DNA of 64,000 bases, from the NCBI RefSeq assembly GCF_014066305.1, contig NW_023501041.1, forward strand, positions 744,001 through 808,000, read 5' to 3'. Source of the stretch: Letharia columbiana (lineage: Eukaryota; Ascomycota; Lecanoromycetes; Lecanorales; Parmeliaceae). The position numbers were made by a program, and so were the translations under genes. Shown here piece by piece: positions 57,197 through 64,000 of this stretch. The number at the start of each line of letters is the position of its first letter. Position 1 is the stretch's first letter. A model generated the notes under the pieces. The model saw nothing but the letters and a program-made list of their open reading frames with translations. It ran no database searches and was not told where the DNA came from.

Positions 57197-58963
57197 TTAG
57201 TTTCTCCCCCCGAGTGAGAAGCCCTTCTTCTTCGTCTTCTCATCCAGTGGCCGTCCGCTTTCCACACGTGACTTCTTCTCGTCCAGCTCTGCACGTTGCC
57301 TCTCCAGCTGATCCTTCATCTCACGATGTCTAGCATACAGCTCCTCCTCGCTCTGCTTCAATTTGCTCTCTTTCTCGGCGACCTTCTGCTGAAAGACCAT
57401 CTTCATCTCCGATTCCATCTTCGCTAGCTTTTGCTCGTGTAGCGTACGCTCCTCTTCCTGCTTGACAGCTGGGTTGACTTCTTTGAACACGCTTGGGTCC
57501 TGTGCCACGCCCATTTGAGTAAGTCTGTCAGAGCGGTAATTTTCGTAGAGCGCGTTGTTGGTGTGCTCTTTGAGCTCTTCCATGTGTGTACGGATAAGCA
57601 TCTGTCGTAGCTTGACGAAGTCGCAGTGGTCTTCGTTGTCTACTTCGATGACACCCCAAGGGTAGCGTCGTCCGCGGACCTTTCGACCTTCTGGGCTAGT
57701 GACTTCGCTGTTCGCACCAACGACGGCAAATGGAACCTTTGACATGATCTCCTGGTTTTCCGCGATAGTCTCGTCATCGTCCAACTCGTAGCGTGGTCCT
57801 TCAAAGATCTGAATAGAATGATGGTGGATATCGGTCAAGATCTGACGAGCTATTAGCGCCTGTCACCGCACCGAAAATCCAGCATCAGCTTACTCTCGCT
57901 TTGAATGACATGATCTCCTCGTCCGTCAGAGTATCCGACTTGGCAATGACCGGAATCAGGTTGACCTTGGTATGTAGTCTGCGCATCACTTCGATATCCA
58001 ATGGCTTTAGCGAATGACCTGTAGGCTGGATAAAGTATACACATGCGTGCACTCGGTTATCAACAATGTTCATTCTGTTGACCTTGTTCTCAGCATCCAG
58101 GTAGGCATCGAAACGCTGCTCAATGTTCTCGACAATGGGCCTCCAGGAGTCATCATTATTGACAAAGTCACCGAAACCTGGTGTATCCACAACAGTGAGA
58201 CGTAGACGCACGCCATTCTCCTCGATATCAGCACTGATTGATTGGATTGAGACGGTTTTTGGGATGATGTCTAAGCTAGGGCCCTTCCGCTCTTTTGGCG
58301 GGTAGAGGGAGGTATTGAAAAGGGTGTTAACCAAGGTAGATTTTCCCAGACCGGATTCACCTGTGACGGTCAGTTGCTGTGGTCCTCGGATCTTGAGGTT
58401 GGCACTCACCAACGACCATAACGTTGAAGTTGAACCCTTTGCGGACACTTTTGCGGTGCCATTGGTTAGGCAAATTCGCGAAACCAACGTATCCTGTGAG
58501 CTTCCTCCGAACAACATTCCTCATGTCACTAGCCGCCTGTGCTGCTGCCTTGGGGTCTTTGGAGCTGACAGTTTGAGAGGCAATTTGCTGAGTGGGGCTC
58601 ATTGGGTTGGTGCGCTCATTGTACGGTGAAGTGGGCTTTCCGTTTGGTACTGGAGGGCCGCTTTGGGGCGCTGGAGATTGTCTCGGCGCTTGCGATAAAG
58701 GCCCATTGGTAGCTATAGAGAAATTAGAGATGTCCCCCAGTCTTCGTTCTTTCTTGGGCGTTGATGGAGGCGTCGGCGATCTGAAACTTCCGTCTTCAAC
58801 ACAATATTCGCTGCCTCTCGTACGGGTGACCCGCCTGACATGATGCAATTCGAAACATTCTAACATGCTGGCTATTCATGTTCTCGTAATATATGGCTGC
58901 TTGCAGGTACAACGATGATTGGGGCAGAGAGCGTTCTGGGGTATGATGATCCAACTTACCCAT
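57197..58963 (-). CDS. aspB: septin, Cdc3/AspB type
   Basis: A GTP-binding cytoskeletal protein that polymerises into hetero-oligomeric filaments at septa, tips and branches. My model has exon 1 of 4 nt (ATGG, 58960-58963), then 58410-58793, 57894-58360 and 57197-57841. The introns are 166, 49 and 52 bp, and the CDS is 1500 nt, 499 aa. This gives an N-terminus [20 protein letters not shown]. An alternative without exon 1 would start in frame near 58866. Motifs: P-loop GESGLGKST at ~130-138 (split by the 49-bp intron), DTPGFGD at ~188-194, AKSD at ~269-272, and the septin-unique region with [12 protein letters not shown]-terminal coiled coil ([20 protein letters not shown] onward) supports the Cdc3/AspB group. 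The gene is complete. Confidence 0.92.
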
Positions 58964-60056
58964 GTTGACGAGCTCGACAGAGTGTGGAAGGAGGAATCAA
59001 GTGAGGAAGTGACCAGTCACCTGTAAATTCCGTTTGAAAGTTAGCAGGAGCTCGTTGATTGCAGTTTGTAGTCGATGGTGATACCGGCGTAGGATGTTTG
59101 GGCGGGACGCGAATGCAAGCCAAGCTGTGGGGAATCCTTATTGTTTGCTTACCTTCTGAGGTCGAAACACCAATTGCGCAAACGAATGTTCCCACGCAAT
59201 GAGAAGTGAGCAAGCGAATGATGCCACAACGATATGTGAACGATATGTAGGGAGGATATGACAGGCGTGTCGTGGTTTCTGTTGCCGTCCAGAAGTGCAA
59301 GATTTTTGGCTTAAGGGGGCCGTTAGCGCTTCATAGAGATGAAGGAACGGACAAGGGTCTCAGCCTTACGGGCTGGTCAACGGCTCCACGATCTTTTGAC
59401 ACCTCACACTCACAGCGACCTTCTCAACGAACTCTATTAAGGGGATCCTATTCGTACAACTTGCACATGTGATCGCCCGGAAGTTCAAAGCTGAATTTTC
59501 TCGACTTACTTGTGGGCTATCATTTACTTTTCACGGGAAGCAGCATGACAGAATTGCCTTGTTTCTTTGTGAAGTGGACCAATCAGGATACTACGCTACT
59601 CTGTTTTTACCTTAACGCTTTGACTGTGCATACTGTCTCGGGATTGCTGTCCTGCTGGGACACCTTCGCATATGTGCTAATGCGAGAAGGTGGAAATAAG
59701 AAGCCTTGTCCTGACCAAAAATGGGTAAAATGTTTTCACAGCCGGTCTCGGAGTTTGATCAGTGCACTCTCTCCAGCATCAAAGATGAGCCATAGATGAG
59801 ATAATGACGACGTGGAAGTTGCGGAGATTCAAAGGTTTCTTTCGCTGCTGCATAAAGGGTATTTCTAGGCTTCCAACCTCCCAACCAATGGCTGCTTCTG
59901 CTATGAATGTTCCTCCCAGCAACCCCTTTTGCGCCCGGTGGTTCGATCCATGAATTCTCATGAAACGCACTTAGTCGCCCAATATGATGGCCTGAAACTT
60001 CTACTTCTCTTTGCAGTCCGAAACGCCACGCTATGGGTAAGAGACCTTAGAGAACA
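58964..60056. other. septin promoter / 5' region
   Basis: No gene recognised. The septin start lies at its left edge, so much of this interval is likely promoter and 5' UTR, perhaps with a UTR intron: minus-strand GTAAG/GTAAA-like donor sites occur near 59020 and 59150. Confidence 0.4.
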
Positions 60057-60791
60057 TCAAAGTATAGTCTCTGAATCGCTAGTATTAATAGAGTCCTCGT
60101 CGCTCACTTCGGGACGCCACAGTTTCGGGTCTGATCCAAGGGAACCATCCTCTTGATCTTCGTACAGTGGAGTCTCCGAAACATGCTCAACAATCCCAAT
60201 GGCGCGGCCATTGCCGTTCAGAGAGACAGCTTTCCCAATTTCCTTACGAGCACCATTCTTCACCCGGGCACGCTCCCCCTTTATCCTTGCTTTCACTTTA
60301 CCCGCTTCCCTGCATCCACTGACCCTTTCGAAAGCTGCCAGCTGCGCACAGACGATCAAGAAGGTGTAGCTCCAACAGAGCTTTTCTGAAGCGTGGACGT
60401 TGAGATGGGGATGTTGGGCTGAAGGACCGAAGGTAGAGTATGGCGGCGGTTGTTTGGCAGCGTCCACTAAGATTGGTGGTAGAACACGTGAGAGTACGGT
60501 GTTGAGACTGAGGAGGAAAAGGACCGGGTTGAGGAAAATAGCCGGCACGATGTAGGATTTCGAGATTGCGGGATGCATGGTGGCGAAGGTAGATGTGAGC
60601 AATATGGTCTGATATAGAGGACGACCTTCGTGGTAGAATAAATCGCTGGATGGTCCTCTGCTGAATCTGACGAGAGTGTTGGGCAGATGCCTGCCTCGCA
60701 GAGTATAGGACAGTACAAAGTCGAAGCCTTGGACACAATTGCTGGTTAGCCACCGTAGATGATGTGTGACTCCAATGAGTAAGCACCTCAA
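60057..60791 (-). CDS. hypothetical small membrane protein, 5' end uncertain
   Basis: An open frame of up to 244 codons. The readable part runs from GFDFVLSYTLRGRHLPNTLV through FYHEGRPLYQTILLTSTFAT to MHPAISKSYIVPAIFLNPVLFL. A second hydrophobic segment (CWSYTFLIVCAQLAAF) and a basic then acidic tail (KARIKGERARVKNGARKEIG, EDGSLGSDPKLW, SDEDSINTSDSETIL) follow. I count two or three possible membrane segments. There is no ATG in the first part of the frame; the first is at 60578 (MHPAISK). Either translation starts there (173 aa) or an upstream exon was missed: a possible intron at ~60733-60780 ends in CCAAG. I do not recognise the family. Confidence 0.55.
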   Translation of the reverse strand: MRCLLIGVTHHLRWLTSNCVQGFDFVLSYTLRGRHLPNTLVRFSRGPSSDLFYHEGRPLYQTILLTSTFATMHPAISKSYIVPAIFLNPVLFLLSLNTVLSRVLPPILVDAAKQPPPYSTFGPSAQHPHLNVHASEKLCWSYTFLIVCAQLAAFERVSGCREAGKVKARIKGERARVKNGARKEIGKAVSLNGNGRAIGIVEHVSETPLYEDQEDGSLGSDPKLWRPEVSDEDSINTSDSETIL

Positions 60792-61378
60792 TTTGTGGCA
60801 GACTCACCAAAGAAGGAGTGTATATTTAATCGGTGAACGCGAGCTGAAAGCTTGTTGATCCTCTACCGATATTCAGACCTGACGGCTTTCCACAGGGTCA
60901 GAGGATAGGCTTATGCAAGACTCTCAGGTCTGTGAGGGAAGTAGGAGACTATGGAAATCATGATCGAAGTATAGTTGAAAGTGAGTTGGGAGGGAGGTAA
61001 TTCATCGTCATTTTAAGAAGTTAATTGGATCCAAATAAAACCTGGCATTCTCAGCAGTCTGAGACCTGTACTTTCTGTCCAAGTAAATCGCCGAGAGCGC
61101 GCGGGAAATTGCACGCTCCTGCCCGGAGACAGGACATAGAATCGAGCCAGCACCTTGCACATCTTGTGTTGCCTTGCTTCCTTCTCTCCAAAGACTGCGA
61201 TCATCGCCGAAGTTGTTTCCAGCAGCTGGAATCTCTTATCTGAAAGGTCTAGAATCAGGGACTGAGGGCACATCTGCATGAGCCACTGGCGGCGGGTGCT
61301 CCCGTCAAGGGCCCTCACTCCGCGCTAGTCCACGGATTCGAAACGTGTTGCGAATGCGATCCCTTCCTCTCTGTCAAT
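60792..61378. other. intergenic between divergent genes
   Basis: Shared upstream region of the minus-strand membrane protein and plus-strand BOS1. No supported ORF. Confidence 0.4.
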
Positions 61379-62299
61379 ATGGTTTGTAAAGCTCCAATCT
61401 GGAAAGCAAGGTTGTCCTGACAGCGAAGACAGAACACCCTCTTTAACTCTGCTCTCAAGCAGTCATCTTCTCTACGCCGCGACCTCGATGCCTTCGCCGA
61501 TGCACCGGGCACTTCGTCGCCCGCACTGCAAGGTCAGCGAGGCCAGATGATCTCGTCAAATAGCATCCAAATTGACCAAATCACATAGGCCAAATATCTG
61601 CCTCACTTACTTCACTGTCTCGCACAATAGACGACTATGCAGAAATGGCGAAGAAGGAGCTTATTCCAAGCAAACAAGAAAAGGCCCATGAACGCTTGAA
61701 GAATTTCCGGATCGAGTTGGCAGACTATAGGCAGAGTTTTGATCGCTTAAGAAAGGATAGAGAAGACAGTGTAAGGCGTTCTGATCCATTGCTACAGCGA
61801 TCCAATCGCCGAATAGATTCTTGTTTTCTCATTGCTAATGCTCGCTCGGCTGCAGCAAACGGCCCAAAACCGCACTGAGCTCCTTGGTCGTCGCCCGCAT
61901 CATACCGCAACGCCCGAAAACCCCTACTCGCAATCCAGCCTGGCTCAAAACTCAACCTTTGCTCCCCCTAAACCTCAATCCTTGTCTTTTGGCGCCGCTC
62001 CACAAGACTACACCCGAGAAACACACGCTCTGCGTGAGCAGACCTTCATGTCTTCAACCAATGCTGCACTGGATGAGTATCTTGAACGAGGACGAGCGGT
62101 CTTGGGTGATTTGGGAGACCAAAGAGAAATGTTGAAAGGAACACAAAAGAAGCTGTACAGTGTGGCCAACACACTAGGTATAAGTGGTGATACGATTAGG
62201 ATGGTTGAGAGGAGATCGAGGCAAGACAGATGGATCTTTGGGGCTGGCGCGATTATATTCTTTGCATTCTGCTGGCTAGTCATACATTACCTTCGGTAA
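61379..62299 (+). CDS. BOS1: Bos1/membrin-type Golgi SNARE
   Basis: A Qb-SNARE for ER-to-Golgi vesicle fusion. Exons: 61379-61381 (the ATG alone), 61433-61532, 61589-61770 and 61856-62299. The introns are 51, 56 and 85 bp, and the CDS is 729 nt, 242 aa. The N-terminus MNTLFNSALKQSSSLRRDLD, then GQISASLTSLSRTIDDYAEM, is the typical membrin Habc start. The middle is QTAQNRTELLGRRPHHTATP. The SNARE motif runs through LDEYLERGRAVLGDLGDQRE, MLKGTQKKLYSVANTLGISG and DTIRMVERR. A C-terminal anchor (WIFGAGAIIFFAFCWLVIHY) ends the protein. Size and topology match the family. All joins are in frame, including the three-nucleotide first exon, although that exon rests on homology alone. Confidence 0.9.
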
Positions 62300-62832
62300 A
62301 AGGAAACGAAAAGGACAGCCACTGTGCACTATCGCTTTAAGGCAACTCCAACTTGAGCATGGTGTTGGGGCCAGACAATTTCGCTGTTAGGTATTAGTGC
62401 AGTTTCTAACGGATCCATACGCACGTTGAACGGCTTAATAGACGGTTTCTAGTCTGGCCTTTTTAACATGGAGAAGTCCAAAGTAGATAGGGTGGCTGCT
62501 CTCTGTTTCTCAATCCCTCTTGCAGCCTTGCTGTAGATTGCTCAATTGCGTCGCATCGGGAGAAGTCGTAGCGCGCGGTAGGCGCGAACCGATGTCATTT
62601 CGCCAAGGCCAGCGCTGCAAGTCTCAAGCTTGGATTTGCACGAGACCTCCAAAGTCAAACAACTCATCGCTGCTTCAACAAAATCTCTGCACATCGTCCT
62701 TCCAAGCAACAGCTCAATTACACACCATCAAAAGGCAGGCATCATATGCGTGGACGTCCTTATCGCGTGGTGCTAAGCGTGAACAGCAGACACTCCTTGC
62801 TCTCAAGCTTTGAATACTATAACAACAACAGA
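62300..62832. other. intergenic, no gene seen
   Basis: Between BOS1 and the OM14-like gene; the likely promoter of the latter is in its right half. A 97-codon plus frame (62520-62813) ends just before the next start and has no features. Confidence 0.4.
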
Positions 62833-63763
62833 CATGTCGTACGCACAAGCTGCACAGAAGGGACCCAAGCAGTCACCTGAAGAAGTATGCAAAAGTCCGT
62901 CTCGCTTGCATGGTCTCGTGACTAACAGTTTGCAGGCGTACGCAACATATTTTCTTTCAAGGAGCAGTACCCTTCCCCATGTTCTGGCTCTGCACATCGC
63001 GTCAACATATCCTCTTCACAGCTCGTGCAAATATCACTGCCAAAGCCCGCAAATCATCCATCCCTCCCCATATAAACACTGACACATTATACCCAGAATG
63101 CCAAATACTGACATGCCAAACGGTAGCCGTGCGCCAGCACCCCCTTCTTTAAACTCCTCGTCTTCCTCCTTCACCAATGTAGACTCACAGCATCTTGAAT
63201 CAGAAGCCTCCGAGACCGCCGACCAAGCAAAGGAGAAGACCTCTGAAGCCGCCGATAAAACCAAGCAAAAGTCCTCCGAAGCTGCCGAAACCACCAAAGA
63301 GAAATCCTCTGACTACGCCCAGACCGCCAAAGAGAAGGCCAGAGAGGCAGCCGACTATACCAAAGAGAAGTCTTCCGATTTCGCAGACTCCGCAAGCAAG
63401 AATTACAGTTCGGCGAAGAAGAGTGCGGAGAAGAATGCAAAGGAGGCCAAGAAGGAGATTAAGAGTGCTGGACAAGACCTGAATGAGAACAGGGACAATC
63501 CAGTTGTCATTGCCAACGGCGTGTTGATAGTCGCTGGAAGCGCGGCATTGGGATATGGAGCATACACCAAGCATGTGAAGGGAGAGCTAGATTGGCAAAT
63601 TGCGGCCATCACCGCTGGAGTCGTGGGCGTGTTGGCTGTGGGCGACTACTATTTGAGCCAGTGAGTATTGTCTTGCCTTCTGTTGGATATCTGAGCTGTT
63701 GCAATGATCGATTGCTGACACTGCAGCAGATACCTGTTCAAGAACAAGTACCCCAAGAAGTAG
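62833..63763 (+). CDS. OM14-like mitochondrial outer membrane protein with LEA-like repeats
   Basis: The start MSYAQAAQKGPKQSPEE at 62833 matches the N-terminus of fungal OM14-domain proteins. The main exon (from ~63097 to 63660) carries a Ser-rich stretch, then a charged amphipathic region of roughly 11-residue units (AKEKTSEAADKTKQKSSEAA, ETTKEKSSDYAQTAKEKARE) resembling LEA group-3 repeats. Two hydrophobic segments (PVVIANGVLIVAGSAALGYG and IAAITAGVVGVLAVGDYYL) follow. The last intron 63661-63729 has a tandem CAGCAG acceptor, and the second site gives SQYLFKNKYPKK*. How exon 1 joins the main exon is unclear: exon 1 ends in phase 0 (GAA GAA) and the main exon needs two extra bases. A middle exon 62936-63030 would restore the frame. 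Otherwise translation could start at 63098. OM14 is an abundant porin-associated protein in yeast. Confidence 0.7.
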
Positions 63764-64000
63764 ACGTGCGTGGGGAACGCCGAGGGTGCCATAGGGAGGA
63801 GACGCCAGGATGGGCGGTTGCGTGTGCTTTTCGACAATCATACTCGACTCATTTCGATTTCCTTGGTCAGAGCGCTAGGTAGCTTGGGATTGCTTAGTCG
63901 CCATGCCGTCAGTGATATGACATATGGTGTAGTACTATCAAGTGCTGTCTGATCACAGCTTTGTGGACCTTGCCCGATCACTCAAGTCGTCCTGACTAAT
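63764..64000. other. 3' flank, no gene seen
   Basis: Downstream of the OM14-like gene to the window end; nothing recognisable. Confidence 0.4.

Noticed and set aside
41192..63763. Secondary-metabolite gene cluster (SDR, transporter, protease-like)
   Set aside because: No backbone synthase, no pathway regulator, and neighbours are housekeeping genes.

Overview
The window looks like nuclear DNA of a filamentous ascomycete (Pezizomycotina, most likely a Dothideomycete; this is inference). Genes are compact, introns are about 50-100 bp with GT..AG ends and CTAAC/CTGAC-like branch sites, and products are typical fungal ones (AspB/Cdc3 septin, UPF2, SulP permease, Bos1 SNARE, OM14-like protein). 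Two long AT-rich tracts look like repeats degraded by repeat-induced point mutation (RIP): TpA is very abundant, CpA is rare, and no long ORFs survive.

Layout. 0.6-13.8 kb is a sparse gene region: mitochondrial malate dehydrogenase (intact, 5 exons), an NmrA-like pseudogene (frameshift plus stop), an F-box protein, a small secreted cysteine-rich protein rebuilt from three exons, a fungal LPxEIR/LRTNRQI protein and an APH-fold kinase-like protein. 14.27-20.74 kb is a RIP-degraded element with terminal inverted repeats and a 9-bp target duplication (ATACTTTCG), which suggests a Mutator-like (MULE) transposon; a related degraded copy is nested in it. 21.77-27.74 kb is a RIP-degraded LINE (Tad/I-like) with FxDD reverse-transcriptase and RNase H remnants and an (AATC)n tail. 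28.0-39.6 kb is a decay zone next to the repeats: a frameshifted multi-pass membrane protein, a small intact-looking relative of the TIR element with its own 8-9 bp duplication, an aspartic-protease-fold glycoprotein with an in-frame TAG, and a CorA-like transporter whose exons do not all join in frame.

41.2-63.8 kb is a conserved housekeeping block: UPF2, an aspartic-protease-like protein lacking canonical DTG motifs, a short-chain dehydrogenase, a SulP sulfate permease with STAS domain, a POM33/TMEM33 protein, septin Cdc3/AspB, a small membrane protein, Bos1 and an OM14-like protein with LEA-like repeats. Exon-intron models for MDH, UPF2, the protease-like protein, SulP, POM33, septin and BOS1 were built by hand, and each gives a coding length divisible by three. 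No operon-like or gene-cluster logic is evident. The window mixes essential cell-biology genes with a repeat-driven, decaying accessory segment.

No rRNA, convincing tRNA, CRISPR array or complete autonomous transposon was seen. I found no clear new multi-gene system. The most unusual items are the nested TIR elements, the secreted cysteine-rich protein, the protease-like proteins without catalytic motifs, and the start-codon-splitting micro-exons.
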